Shown here one piece after another: positions 7,862 through 17,238 of a stretch of DNA of 64,000 bases (its first letter is position 1; each line of letters begins with the position of its first letter). Below the pieces are notes generated by a model. It searched no databases, was not told where the DNA came from, and worked only from the letters and a program-made list of their open reading frames with translations. The position numbers and the translations under genes are program-made. This stretch comes from Lachnospiraceae bacterium (GTDB taxonomy: Bacteria > Bacillota > Clostridia > Lachnospirales > Lachnospiraceae), in the NCBI GenBank assembly GCA_017509985.1, contig JAFWOE010000054.1:62001-126000 (forward strand). The letters run 5' to 3'.

Positions 7862-10618
7862 ATGACTGTTATTAATAGAAAAGGATTCCGCATTTTTTTG
7901 TATATTCTCGGCTATATCAGCGCCGCCGCTGTAATCGCCTTTTCCATACTTACCGCCATGCGGTATTCCATGTTCCGGAACGATATCGAAACCGCCGATA
8001 ATTTCGCGGTGACCGAATCCATGCGCCGCAGCGTCTCTGCGGGGCTTTCGAACCTGCAGGCAAAAGCAGCAGCCGAAAAGGTCTGGATCGAATCCGGTCT
8101 GGAAGACGCATCCATGACCATTCTGGACTATTCCGCAGGCACCCGCCGGGACATCGCCCTTTCCCAGCTGGCAAACGAAGCCGGCTTCACCGATGCCCGT
8201 TCCGGCCTGATCAGCGCAGACAGGCTGGACCGTGAGGACTGGGCCGGATCCTTTTCTGTCTGGGATTCGTACCGGGAAGAGGCTCTTGCCGGCAGCGATA
8301 CCGTCTGTATCCGGATCCGGAAGGAAAACTATATCCGGCTGTTTGAAGAAAACTCCGTCCTCTATTCCGAAGACCAGATGCAGAATTATATTGACCTGTA
8401 CAACGCAATGCCTGAGGAAGACTCCAACCTTTCCGAAAGCATCGCCAAGGACAGTCCCTACATGATTTATTCCCGGCTGATCGAAGGGAATTATTCCGGA
8501 TACTTAAACGACGGCGACCGGTTCATTCAGCAGGACACCCGGATCCTGACTTATTCCCCGGATGAGTACTGCATCCGGTGCCTGGCAGAAGGCGGTCTGC
8601 TTCTGTATCAGTATCCGTTATTCCAGGATCCGGAAGACACCGGGGATCTGTTCCTCGTCCTGCCGGACAGTCCGTCGCTGAAAAAAGAAGCCTTTCCGGA
8701 TGTCAGCGGCGAAACCGCCGAAGCGCTTTTGTCTTCGCCTCTCTTCCGGTCTCCGCTCGAAGTCTTCTTCCTCTCTCTGGACAGCGAACAGCAGACTGCT
8801 GTAAGAAATCTGAATTATGCTGAGTATGCTGTTTACTCCTTTGAAAATACCGCTTTCAGCTTCGGAAAAGACACGATCTCCGGTTCGGAGATCTGTGACC
8901 GCCGCGGGATCGAAGAGACCGAAAGCTTCCAGAAACTCGCTGCCATGATCCGGCAAAACGCAGACATCTATATCTCCTACGACCAGAACTCCGGAGCGCT
9001 GGAGCAATGGTACAAAGACGCTTCCGGAACGGTCCGTAACTATGAATACGTTGAAGACATAAAACGCCTGACCGACTCTGTGGACGAAAGCTTTGTGTAC
9101 GGAACAAATCTCTATCAAAGCGAATCTGAGGCGTATATAATGGAAGGCATGGCCTTTGCGGTCTGCAAAGTTCTCCCTTCTCCGGTCGTTTTCCTTGTTG
9201 TGAGCGCGGTTGTTTTCCTTCTTTGTGTGATCCTGCTTCTGATCGGCGTTCCGGCCCGGCTTCTGGCCATCGACCGGATCCCCTTCGAGATCTTTCTGGC
9301 CGGCAGCCTGATCCTTCTGTATCTGGTCGGGGGGGTTCTTCCGAAGGAATTCGGCCACAGCGTCATTATGCTCCTTCGCACGGACAAAATTGCCGCTGCC
9401 GTCATTGTGCTGCTGGTCATCCTTGCACTCTACGTGATCACGGCTGCGCTGTTCACCACCATTGTACGGCGCTGCAAATGCAAAGCCTTCCTCGAAGGGC
9501 TGCTGACGTTTAAGCTGATCCGGCTGCTCCTTCGCGGAATACGCTGGTTGTTCCGAAAGATCTCCCGGGGCTGCGAAAAGATCTCCCGCTCTTACGAGGC
9601 TGCCTTGAGCGGACATCGCCGGCTGATCATTTTTGCCTCGATCCTGTTATTCGTCAATGCCCTTGTACTGCTCATCTTCGGCCTGATGCATGAGGAAGCC
9701 GTCCTTCTCAGCCTTGTTGTCATAGCGGCAGAAGCCTTTGCTGGGTATCAGCTTCTAAAATACTCCGCCGGAGCGGAAAAGGTGCTTTCCGTCAGCCGCC
9801 GGATCGAAGCCGGTGACCTGCAGGCCAAAACAGATCCGTCCGAACTGAAATACAATATAAAAGAACTGGGCGAGAGCCTGAACCGTCTGGGAGAGGGTTT
9901 CTCCAAAGCAGTGGACTCCTCCGTCCGGGACGAACGGACCAAGGCGGAACTCATTACCAACGTCTCCCACGACATAAAAACGCCGCTGACTTCCATCATC
10001 AGCTACGTGGACCTGCTGAAAAACGAAAAGATCGAAAGCGAACGGGCACAGGAGTATATTAAAGTACTGGACCAGAAATCACAGCGGTTGAAACAGCTGA
10101 TCGAGGATCTGATCGAAGTCTCCAAGACCAATACCGGCAACATCGAGCTGGAGCGGACGAATCTTAATCTGGCAGAGCTTCTGGAACAGGCCGTCGGTGA
10201 ATACGAAGAACGGATGACCGGCTGCGGACTGGAACCGGTGGTCAGCATTCAGGCAGAAAATCCCGTTATCTATGCGGACGGCCGCAGGGTCTTCCGGATA
10301 CTGGACAACCTGCTCAATAATGCGACCAAATACGCCCAGCCCGGAACAAGAGTGTATATCGACCTGTTCGAACAAAAAGAAAACGGAAGCAGCATCGTTC
10401 TGAGCATCAAGAACGTCAGCCGCGAACGGCTGAATATCTCCGCAGAAGAACTGACCGAACGCTTTGTCCGGGGAGACCGGGCAAGACATTCCGAAGGCTC
10501 GGGACTCGGCCTGTCCATTGCCAAAAATCTTACGGAGCTGCAGGACGGAACCTTTGCTCTTCGGATCGACGGAGACCTGTTTACGGCGGAGATCACCTTC
10601 CCGGCTGTTTTACGGTAA
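7862..10618 (+). CDS. large multi-membrane sensor histidine kinase
   Basis: 918 residues. One N-terminal TM (about 12-33) is followed by an extracytoplasmic sensor region of about 400 residues and then a block of about five hydrophobic segments between roughly 435 and 645. Next come a linker, the HisKA motif NVSHDIKTPLTSI with phospho-acceptor His703, and a HATPase domain with the N box (DNLLNNATKYA) and G box (GSGLGLSIAKNL). This core is of the kind found with OmpR-type partners. The periplasmic part and six or so membrane spans are unusually large for such a pair and match no sensor domain I can name. It forms an operon with the response regulator. Signal unknown. Confidence 0.93.
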   Translation: MTVINRKGFRIFLYILGYISAAAVIAFSILTAMRYSMFRNDIETADNFAVTESMRRSVSAGLSNLQAKAAAEKVWIESGLEDASMTILDYSAGTRRDIALSQLANEAGFTDARSGLISADRLDREDWAGSFSVWDSYREEALAGSDTVCIRIRKENYIRLFEENSVLYSEDQMQNYIDLYNAMPEEDSNLSESIAKDSPYMIYSRLIEGNYSGYLNDGDRFIQQDTRILTYSPDEYCIRCLAEGGLLLYQYPLFQDPEDTGDLFLVLPDSPSLKKEAFPDVSGETAEALLSSPLFRSPLEVFFLSLDSEQQTAVRNLNYAEYAVYSFENTAFSFGKDTISGSEICDRRGIEETESFQKLAAMIRQNADIYISYDQNSGALEQWYKDASGTVRNYEYVEDIKRLTDSVDESFVYGTNLYQSESEAYIMEGMAFAVCKVLPSPVVFLVVSAVVFLLCVILLLIGVPARLLAIDRIPFEIFLAGSLILLYLVGGVLPKEFGHSVIMLLRTDKIAAAVIVLLVILALYVITAALFTTIVRRCKCKAFLEGLLTFKLIRLLLRGIRWLFRKISRGCEKISRSYEAALSGHRRLIIFASILLFVNALVLLIFGLMHEEAVLLSLVVIAAEAFAGYQLLKYSAGAEKVLSVSRRIEAGDLQAKTDPSELKYNIKELGESLNRLGEGFSKAVDSSVRDERTKAELITNVSHDIKTPLTSIISYVDLLKNEKIESERAQEYIKVLDQKSQRLKQLIEDLIEVSKTNTGNIELERTNLNLAELLEQAVGEYEERMTGCGLEPVVSIQAENPVIYADGRRVFRILDNLLNNATKYAQPGTRVYIDLFEQKENGSSIVLSIKNVSRERLNISAEELTERFVRGDRARHSEGSGLGLSIAKNLTELQDGTFALRIDGDLFTAEITFPAVLR

Positions 10619-10652
10619 AAAGTGAGTGCCGACGAATAATACTTCTTTGAAC

Positions 10653-10682
10653 CAAGAGGCACAGGATCACCTGTGCCTCTTG
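10653..10682 (+). terminator. hairpin between convergent kinase and M24 genes
   Basis: A perfect 13-bp stem (10653-10665 with 10670-10682) has loop ATCA. It lies in the 93-bp gap between converging genes and is likely a bidirectional terminator. There is no strong T run on either side, so efficiency is uncertain. Confidence 0.65.
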
Positions 10683-10711
10683 ATGAATATGAATTTTATG
10701 TAAACAGCTCA

Positions 10712-11947
10712 TTACGGGAACATACAGCCGGCAAATCCGCAGGATGTGATCTCGTCAGACGGGAACTTGGTGATGATTTCATGACCGGTTTCGGTAACGA
10801 CGATTTCTTCCTCTATACGTGCGGAACCGGTGCCGTCAGCAGCAGCGCACCATGTTTCGATGGCAAAGGTCATGCCCGGTTTAAACTCAAACGGATGCTC
10901 AAGAGAAAACAGCGGAGAAATGGCTGGTTTCTCCCAGAGTCCCAGTCCTATACCATGAGCAAACTGCAGCAGGAATGCTTCCTTTTCATCTTTGAAACCA
11001 AGGTCCTGAGCAGAGGGCCACATCCTGCATACATCAGCAGTTGTGGCACCCGGTTTGATGACAGAGATACCATCGCGGATCCATTTTAGTGCTTTCGTAT
11101 AAGCTTCTTCCTGAGCTTTAGTCGGCTTACCGCATGAAAAAGTCCTGTAGTAGCAGGTATGATAACCGTTATAAACATTGCCGATATCGAAATAAATCAG
11201 TTCGCCCGGACGGATCATACGGTTGGAAGTGGTATGACTGTGCGGGTTGCCGCGCATACCGGAAATGCAGTTGACGAATTCAACGGATTCTGAACCCATA
11301 CGGAACAGCTCGCCCTGGATAAGCGCTTCCATTTCATTTTCGGTAACGCCCGGATGCAGGTTTTTGGCAACTTTCCAGTAAGCGGCATCTACCATTGCAG
11401 CGGAGCATTTCAGAAGCTCGATCTCTTCAGGGGTCTTGATCATACGGGCATCGACCATAGGAGCCTGGCCATCACCAATGGTGATGCCGGCTTTTTCGAG
11501 CGCTTTATAAAGAGGAATGTCAACGATATCAATGCCGAGAACCTTCTGGTCTGCACCGTATTCCTTTAAGTATGAAACGATTTCTTCGGCCTCCTGCTCG
11601 ACCATACCGACTTCTGCGGGAATCGATCCGCGCATGGAGCCGACTGCAGGCATAATGTGATCAGGCGCCAGCCAGGAGACTCTTTGTCTTTTGGATGGGC
11701 AGGCCGGATCGAAAAGGAAAGGCTGATCTACTCCATCGATAAGCAGGCAGTGCCGGTTCATCTTGTTGCGGTTCCATTCGCCGACATGTGTTCCGGTGAT
11801 ATAGCGGATGTTGTCAAAATCATAGCACAGCAGAGCACCCATGCCGGAATCTTTCAAGTATTTCTTTGCCCGTTCAAGACGGTCTTTTCGCATTTTGGCA
11901 TAGTCTATAGTATCTTCAAAATCAACGCCATTGAATCCAGATCTCAT
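10712..11947 (-). CDS. M24/creatinase-fold protein (Xaa-Pro peptidase family) with an altered metal site
   Basis: 411 residues: an N-terminal creatinase-like domain (1-165) and a C-terminal pita-bread domain. Visible metal ligands are Asp254 in YFDIG, His331 in FAHGIG, Glu364 in AIETW and Glu379 in RIEEEIVV. The second canonical Asp (DxTRT) is replaced: the segment reads GYHTCYYRTF with Cys265 at that place. It may therefore not be an ordinary dimetal aminopeptidase. M24-fold proteins include creatinase and the DMSP lyase DddP, and the C-terminal GHEIITKFPSDE recalls DddP, but I cannot assign a substrate. It is the last gene of the TRAP-amidohydrolase run, so it probably acts on the imported compound. 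RBS AAAGGAT precedes the ATG. Confidence 0.75.
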   Translation of the reverse strand: MRSGFNGVDFEDTIDYAKMRKDRLERAKKYLKDSGMGALLCYDFDNIRYITGTHVGEWNRNKMNRHCLLIDGVDQPFLFDPACPSKRQRVSWLAPDHIMPAVGSMRGSIPAEVGMVEQEAEEIVSYLKEYGADQKVLGIDIVDIPLYKALEKAGITIGDGQAPMVDARMIKTPEEIELLKCSAAMVDAAYWKVAKNLHPGVTENEMEALIQGELFRMGSESVEFVNCISGMRGNPHSHTTSNRMIRPGELIYFDIGNVYNGYHTCYYRTFSCGKPTKAQEEAYTKALKWIRDGISVIKPGATTADVCRMWPSAQDLGFKDEKEAFLLQFAHGIGLGLWEKPAISPLFSLEHPFEFKPGMTFAIETWCAAADGTGSARIEEEIVVTETGHEIITKFPSDEITSCGFAGCMFP

Positions 11948-12026
11948 TATCTCGCATCCTTTCTATTTAATATTTCTGTTTTGAACCAGTATTTGCAGAA
12001 AAGTCAGTGGTACAGGGGCCGGACAA

Positions 12027-12905
12027 TCATGCTTCGCCGTGGAACTTCTCCCAGTTTTCTACGAGGTAGGAAAAGTCCAGATTGCCGTTGCCCTGACCGG
12101 AGATAGCGGCAAGATACTGTCGCGTCATTGCGCACATAGGCAATGCGATATGATCCTGTTTGCCGTAATCAAGTGCAAGGTCCAGATCTTTTTCCATCAT
12201 CGCAACGGAAAAAGCAGGGGTGTAATCGTGATTTACAACGTTATCGGTCTTATAGCCTAAAACAGGAGAACCGACGGCGCTTGTACGAATGATCGACATT
12301 GCCTGAGCACGATCGAGCCCGGCTTTATCGATCATGACCATAGCCTCGGCCAGCAGCTGCAGCTGACCGGCCAGCATAAGGTTGATCGCCAGCTTCAGAA
12401 CACGGGACTGCTCGCTGGTGCCAAGATACTGCTGATTGTTGCTGATTGCTTCAAAAACAGGGAGGACCTTGTCGAATACTTCCTTTTTACCGGAAGCAAA
12501 GACGCCGAGAGATGCGGAAGCAGCCAAAACGGTGCTTCCGGTGACAGGTGCACGAAGAAATTCCGCGCCTGCGCCCTCGATCATTTTACAGATACGGGAA
12601 GATTCACCGGGAGCAATGGTACTCATATCGACAAGGATCTTACCGGGGCTGATACCCGCAAGAATGCCGTTTTCTTCGGTAACGACAGATTCAAGGATCT
12701 TTCCGTTTGGAAGCATGGTGAAGAAACAATCTGCCTTTTCAGCTACTTCTCGGGGTGAAGATGCAAGCTTTGCGCCGGCCTCTGCCAGAGGTCTGGTGCA
12801 GGCTTCAACTGTATCATAGACGATCATTTCATAGCCCTTTTTAATGATGTTAAGGGCCATCGGGCTGCCCATTTTACCACAGCCGATCCAACCAAGTTTT
12901 TTCAT
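12027..12905 (-). CDS. 3-hydroxyisobutyrate dehydrogenase-like NAD(P) oxidoreductase
   Basis: 292 residues starting at the ATG at 12905 (MKKLGWIGCGKMG). AGGAGGA lies just upstream; the longer frame from 13019 lacks a start signal. The Rossmann motif GCGKMGSP is at the N-terminus, the substrate motif APVTGSTVLAA follows, and the catalytic Lys lies in VLKLAINLM. The family covers 3-hydroxyisobutyrate dehydrogenase, tartronate semialdehyde reductase (GarR) and relatives that oxidise or reduce beta-hydroxy acids. Placed between an amidohydrolase and the M24 protein in one transcript, it likely handles a hydroxy-acid intermediate. The exact substrate cannot be read from sequence. Confidence 0.88.
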   Translation of the reverse strand: MKKLGWIGCGKMGSPMALNIIKKGYEMIVYDTVEACTRPLAEAGAKLASSPREVAEKADCFFTMLPNGKILESVVTEENGILAGISPGKILVDMSTIAPGESSRICKMIEGAGAEFLRAPVTGSTVLAASASLGVFASGKKEVFDKVLPVFEAISNNQQYLGTSEQSRVLKLAINLMLAGQLQLLAEAMVMIDKAGLDRAQAMSIIRTSAVGSPVLGYKTDNVVNHDYTPAFSVAMMEKDLDLALDYGKQDHIALPMCAMTRQYLAAISGQGNGNLDFSYLVENWEKFHGEA

Positions 12906-12927
12906 TTTTATCCTCCTGATTGATGGT

Positions 12928-12959
12928 ACCGCCGAAAGAACCGGTGTTCTTTCGGCGGT
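12928..12959 (-). terminator. intercistronic hairpin before the dehydrogenase gene
   Basis: A perfect 14-bp GC-rich stem (12928-12941 with 12946-12959), loop CGGT, lies between the amidohydrolase stop and the next RBS. No T tract follows, so mRNA processing or stabilisation is as likely as termination. Confidence 0.5.
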
Positions 12960-13015
12960 GAATTTGTGATTCCAGTAAATGCGGCTTCTGAACCGGCATT
13001 TACGATATGGACGGA

Positions 13016-14062
13016 TCAATCCAGAAGCAGGTCAGGACGGTCGTTTGCAAAAGTGCAAAGTTCCGGAACCGGGAATTTGTATACCCTGGCTGCGTTTCCG
13101 CCGACGATAAGGTTGATCTCATCCTGCGTGCAGAGGTCGAGATCGATCAGGCGCCCGATCTGACGAATCGGCCATCCATAGAAGTCCGGCTGATAGTTCG
13201 CTTCGCGTCTTTCCGGCGTCCAGTTTCTTCTATTGTACCAGACCTTGGTAGGTTCGACATATCTGAGGCCCGGACGGGTAGCCTGCGGATACCACAGACG
13301 GCTGCCGGTATCACCGCCGCCCCAGATTAGACGTCCTGCACCCATCTGAGGATCCTTAAGCGCGATCTCATAATACTCTGCTCTCCAGTAACCTGTCTCA
13401 AGGTAGACGTTTAAGCCGCGGGATGCAAAGTCAACTGTTTCCTGAATGTCAGGAACAGTCCAGCCGCCGCCGTGAGGAACGATTACTTTTAGTTCCGGAT
13501 ATTTCTGGATAACACGGGTCATTACCTGGAATGCTGCGTGGCGATCCAGAGGAGAGGTGGGATCCTGATACTCATGGAAATAGAAGGGGATATCGTAAGC
13601 CATAGCGAGCTCTGCGATAGCAAGGTATTCATCATAACGCTGCTCGACTGTAGGCGGTTTTCGGACAGTGCCCATACAGCCCGGTGCGAACTCTCCGATA
13701 CCGGCAAAGAATCCGGGGTTGTCATCGAGAACCTTGGATATTTCATCGATGGAGTATTTAATGTTCCATTCGATTTCGCCGTGAGCAGCCCTTATGCGGG
13801 TCGTGGTGTCCATGCAGCAGGTACGGAATCTGTCGGGATGGCGTTTAACGATCTCCATATGTTTTTCATTGGTTGTACCAATGAAGCTGGGAAGAAGAAG
13901 TCCCATGTCAACTCCATAGGTATCCATGTCATAGATGATCATGTCGGAATTGTCAACAGATTCAACTTCCGCCCAGATGCCGCCGGTTTTGCTGTCCTTC
14001 TTCGCTGCGTCCTTCTTTCCGCAGTGAATATGACCATCGATTACAAAACGACCGATTTTCAT
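13016..14062 (-). CDS. amidohydrolase-2 family metal-dependent hydrolase/decarboxylase (copy 1)
   Basis: 348 residues, TIM-barrel amidohydrolase family (PF04909 type). The N-terminal metal motif GHIHCG, a Glu in GIGEFAPG, His in FYFHEY, His in VPHGGG and the late Asp in WGGGDTGS give a full set of candidate metal ligands. Members include ACMSD, gamma-resorcylate decarboxylase and lactonases of aromatic breakdown, so decarboxylation or ring hydrolysis is possible. It is a clear paralogue of the gene just upstream (shared NSDMIIYDMD and YGVDMG blocks) and more distantly of the one at 32.4 kb. AGGAGG precedes the ATG. Substrate unknown. Confidence 0.85.
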   Translation of the reverse strand: MKIGRFVIDGHIHCGKKDAAKKDSKTGGIWAEVESVDNSDMIIYDMDTYGVDMGLLLPSFIGTTNEKHMEIVKRHPDRFRTCCMDTTTRIRAAHGEIEWNIKYSIDEISKVLDDNPGFFAGIGEFAPGCMGTVRKPPTVEQRYDEYLAIAELAMAYDIPFYFHEYQDPTSPLDRHAAFQVMTRVIQKYPELKVIVPHGGGWTVPDIQETVDFASRGLNVYLETGYWRAEYYEIALKDPQMGAGRLIWGGGDTGSRLWYPQATRPGLRYVEPTKVWYNRRNWTPERREANYQPDFYGWPIRQIGRLIDLDLCTQDEINLIVGGNAARVYKFPVPELCTFANDRPDLLLD

Positions 14063-14114
14063 ACGATAAACCTCCTTAGTATTAAGATAGTTAAATAATT
14101 ATATATTATAGATA

Positions 14115-15242
14115 TTATTTATTCATTCCGAAAGTGTTCGGAATATAATCACAGTCGTCAGGCAGAGAATAACCTGTTCTGACAGCCTCCTGTTCCATCT
14201 CCGCCAAAGAAGGAACCCACAGATCGGGTCTGCCGCTGCAGAACGTGATCAGCGGATTGAGATCCAGCTTATAGAGACGGGCTGCGTTGCCGCCGATAAT
14301 GAGGTTGATTTCATCCTGAGTGCACAAATCAAGATCCTTAAGCCTGTGGATCTGATGTGTTGCCCAGCCGTAGAAGTCGGGCTGATATTCGGCTTCGCGT
14401 CTTTCCGGAGTCCAATTGTTGCGATTGTTCCAGATCTTTGTTTTTTCTACGAGAATTGCGCCTGGCTGCATAGCCTGCTGGTACCAGATACGGCTGCCGG
14501 TATCTCCTCCGCCCCAGATGAGCTTTCTTGCACCGACATGGTAGTCCTTAAGAGCATACTCATAATATTCGCTCTTCCAGTAGCCCGTCTCAAGATAAAC
14601 ATGCTCGAAGTTGGAAGCGAGGGTTACAGCCTTTTCGATTTCATAGCCCTTGTATCCGCCGCCATGTGCAATGATGACTTTCAGATTCGGGAATTTAAAG
14701 CAGACATTAGCCAGCATTGTGAAGGGCTCTTCCTGGTTGAAGCTGGCGTACTCATGGAAGTAAACGGGTACGTCGTGAGCGGTAGCAACTTCAGCGATCA
14801 TGCACCACTCACGGAAACGCTCGTAGCGCGTAGGGCGCTCGCGGACGCAGCCCATGCTGCCTGGAGCAAATTCACCGATGCCGCGGAAGATGTCAGGGTC
14901 TCTTGTAAGAACATCGTCAAGTTCCTTGCAGGCATCTTCAATGTTCCAGGGCTTTATGCCGCGGACTGCATTCAGACGCGTCGTGGTATCCATGCAGCAG
15001 GAACGGAACCGGTCGGGATGACGCTGAACAATCTTTTTATGACCTTCGTTGGTGGTTCCGGTAAAGCTGGGAAGAAGCATTCCCATGTCTACGCCGTAAG
15101 CATCCATATCATAAATGATCATATCGGAATTGTCGACTTCCTCAACTTCTGCCAAAAGGCCGCTGACTTTGCTGTCTTTTTTTGCAGAGTCTTTTTTGCC
15201 GCAGTGAATGTGACCGTCAAATACGAATCTACCAAGTTTCAT
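14115..15242 (-). CDS. amidohydrolase-2 family metal-dependent hydrolase/decarboxylase (copy 2)
   Basis: 375 residues, paralogue of the neighbouring copy along its whole length, with the same GHIHCG, GIGEFAPG, VYFHEY, IAHGGG and WGGGDTGS motifs. It has a C-terminal extension of about 25 residues (GRPDLWVPSLAEMEQEA onward). The tandem pair follows the TRAP permease genes on the same strand, so the imported acid is the most likely substrate or precursor. The two copies could form a heteromer or act on successive intermediates. Which reaction they catalyse is not visible. Confidence 0.85.
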   Translation of the reverse strand: MKLGRFVFDGHIHCGKKDSAKKDSKVSGLLAEVEEVDNSDMIIYDMDAYGVDMGMLLPSFTGTTNEGHKKIVQRHPDRFRSCCMDTTTRLNAVRGIKPWNIEDACKELDDVLTRDPDIFRGIGEFAPGSMGCVRERPTRYERFREWCMIAEVATAHDVPVYFHEYASFNQEEPFTMLANVCFKFPNLKVIIAHGGGYKGYEIEKAVTLASNFEHVYLETGYWKSEYYEYALKDYHVGARKLIWGGGDTGSRIWYQQAMQPGAILVEKTKIWNNRNNWTPERREAEYQPDFYGWATHQIHRLKDLDLCTQDEINLIIGGNAARLYKLDLNPLITFCSGRPDLWVPSLAEMEQEAVRTGYSLPDDCDYIPNTFGMNK

Positions 15243-15277
15243 AAATAAAAACCTCCTTTTTCAGTATTCATTACGGT

Positions 15278-16573
15278 TTAGAGATAGCACAGGAACGTGG
15301 CGATCTTCGGAATAAGCAGCATCAGCACGGTAACAACGCCGGTCGCAATGAAGAACGGCCAGATTCCTTTGAAAACCGTACCGACTCTGACTTTAGTAAC
15401 CCCGCTGACAACATAACACAGCAGGCCGACAGGCGGTGTAAGCATACCTGCGCTACTGACCAGAACGAACAGCGCTCCGAAGAAGAACGGATCATAGCCG
15501 AGGGTCGTGACAAGCAGCGGATAGAATACCGGGATTACGATGAGCGTCAGCGCAAGGGCTTCAATAAAGAAGCCAAGTGCATAAACGATCAGGATTACAA
15601 TAATAAGGATAACGATCGGCGCAACGTCCAAACTGCCAAGACTCTTTGCAAGGGCTTTTGCAAGGCCGGTTACACTGATGAGGCGGCTCAGGATCTGTGC
15701 ACCAAAAGTAAGGAAAATAACCATAGCAGTTGCTTTGGTCGTACTTTTCAGAGCTTTAATAAGATTTTCCAGAGTAAGACGCCTTTTGATCGCTGCAGCA
15801 ATGAGAATCGCGAGAGCGCCTAAAGCGCCGCCTTCTGTCGGGGTAAACCAGCCGACCATAAGACCGCCGAGGCAGAATGCAAAAACGACAAGAACATCCA
15901 GACATTTCAGACCGGCTTTCAGGGCTTCTTTTGCTGTATATTTCGGCCCGGCAGGAGCAAGATGAGGCTCGCGTTTGACTTTAAAGAAAATAACTACGCA
16001 GAATGCAAACGTCAGCAGAAGACCGGGACCGATACCTGAAAGAAACAGCTTTCCGATCGAGTTCTCTGTCAGGATACCGTACATGATAAATGCCAGGCTC
16101 GGCGGAATAAGAACGGAAAGGATTCCGCCTGCAGCAATACTTGCAGAAGCCAGGGTGTCATCATAATCGCATTTTTTCATTTCAGGGAAGCAGAGACTGC
16201 CCATGGTGGCGCCTGCAGCGGTAGGAGAACCGCAGATCGCACCGAAAGCGGCATTTGCCAGTGTACTGGCATATAAGAGGCCGCCCCTTTTATGTCCGAC
16301 CAGCGTGTTGAAGAATTCGAACAGATCCCCGCCAATGCGTGTATGAAAACACAGGTTACCCATAAACACGAACATCGGAACGACACTCAGAGTATAGGAC
16401 ATATAATACGTATGGAATTCTTTGCTTACTACTTCAAATGCCGCTGTAAGGCCAAGTTTAAGCCACAGTCCGATGAAACCGGACAGACCCATTGACAGGG
16501 CAACCGGCATCTTGAGGAACATAAAAACAAAGAATAACACAAATACCAGGATTGCTATAGTTGTTCCGCTCAT
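15278..16573 (-). CDS. dctM: TRAP transporter large permease (DctM type), system 1
   Basis: 431 residues, twelve or so hydrophobic segments, family-typical length and start (MSGTTIAILVFVLFFVFMF). It shows the conserved GSPTAAGATMGSL and FTPTEGGALGAL blocks of the two repeat halves. It moves a carboxylate across the membrane with sodium, using substrate delivered by DctP. Its ATG overlaps the dctQ stop by 4 nt, so the two are translationally coupled. Confidence 0.95.
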   Translation of the reverse strand: MSGTTIAILVFVLFFVFMFLKMPVALSMGLSGFIGLWLKLGLTAAFEVVSKEFHTYYMSYTLSVVPMFVFMGNLCFHTRIGGDLFEFFNTLVGHKRGGLLYASTLANAAFGAICGSPTAAGATMGSLCFPEMKKCDYDDTLASASIAAGGILSVLIPPSLAFIMYGILTENSIGKLFLSGIGPGLLLTFAFCVVIFFKVKREPHLAPAGPKYTAKEALKAGLKCLDVLVVFAFCLGGLMVGWFTPTEGGALGALAILIAAAIKRRLTLENLIKALKSTTKATAMVIFLTFGAQILSRLISVTGLAKALAKSLGSLDVAPIVILIIVILIVYALGFFIEALALTLIVIPVFYPLLVTTLGYDPFFFGALFVLVSSAGMLTPPVGLLCYVVSGVTKVRVGTVFKGIWPFFIATGVVTVLMLLIPKIATFLCYL

Positions 16574-17067
16574 ACGTTACTCTCTCCTTTCTTAAGACTG
16601 TCAGCAGCGATAATCACATTGCAGACGCAGACTAAAGTAAACAAAATAACAGAAAGTAACTCAATCAGGATGAACGGCCACACAGGTATGCTGACCGTAG
16701 AGCCGGTCAGCCCGTTATGAATGTGGTTAAGGCAACGGATCCAGAGAGATGCGGAAATCACTATGCAAAAGGCGATACTTAATATGGAAATGATGATTTC
16801 AAGCACTCGCTGGGTTTTAAACGGAAATTTGGAGGTCAGCATATCCAGCTTGGTATGACCGCCCTCAACCTCACAGTTTGCAAGCGAAGGAGCGGCGATC
16901 AGAACCAGCAAAAAGCAGGCCAGATCATAAGTCCCGTAGATCGGAAGATTAAATTTCCTGCCAATGCAGTTTGCAGCGACCAGGAACATCATCAGCATGA
17001 TGGAGATCAGTGAGACGATATCTAATTTCCTCGCGAGCTTATGAACGAATGAAACAAATGGGTTCAT
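16570..17067 (-). CDS. dctQ: TRAP transporter small permease (DctQ type), system 1
   Basis: 165 residues from the ATG at 17067, which has GAGGAGG at 5 nt spacing; a start at 17091 lacks this. Four hydrophobic segments, typical DctQ topology, with EVEGGHTKLDML near the middle. It pairs with DctM to form the membrane complex. A 12-bp hairpin (17154-17200) separates it from dctP. Confidence 0.92.
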   Translation of the reverse strand: MNPFVSFVHKLARKLDIVSLISIMLMMFLVAANCIGRKFNLPIYGTYDLACFLLVLIAAPSLANCEVEGGHTKLDMLTSKFPFKTQRVLEIIISILSIAFCIVISASLWIRCLNHIHNGLTGSTVSIPVWPFILIELLSVILFTLVCVCNVIIAADSLKKGESNV

Positions 17068-17153
17068 AAAAGCCTCCTCAGTAATACGCATTTTACTATT
17101 GTGATATAGAAATAAGTATTGTTTAAAACACTAATCGGTTTTTTGAACATCAA

Positions 17154-17200
17154 AAGCCGGAACGACTTAACTGTATATTAGAAAAGAATCGTTCCGGCTT
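17154..17200 (-). terminator. attenuator-like hairpin between dctP and dctQ
   Basis: A perfect 12-bp stem, AAGCCGGAACGA (17154-17165) with 17189-17200, has a 23-nt loop. Read on the minus strand it is followed by TTTTGATG. It is likely a leaky terminator giving more binding protein than permease. Confidence 0.68.
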
Positions 17201-17238
17201 AAAGTTAGTGTCTTCAGCAGAACGCCAAAGCAATCAGT

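Noticed and set aside
8618-9616. 332-codon minus-strand frame inside the histidine kinase gene
   Set aside because: Shadow of a GC-biased gene; Gln/Arg-rich translation, no start signal and no homology pattern.
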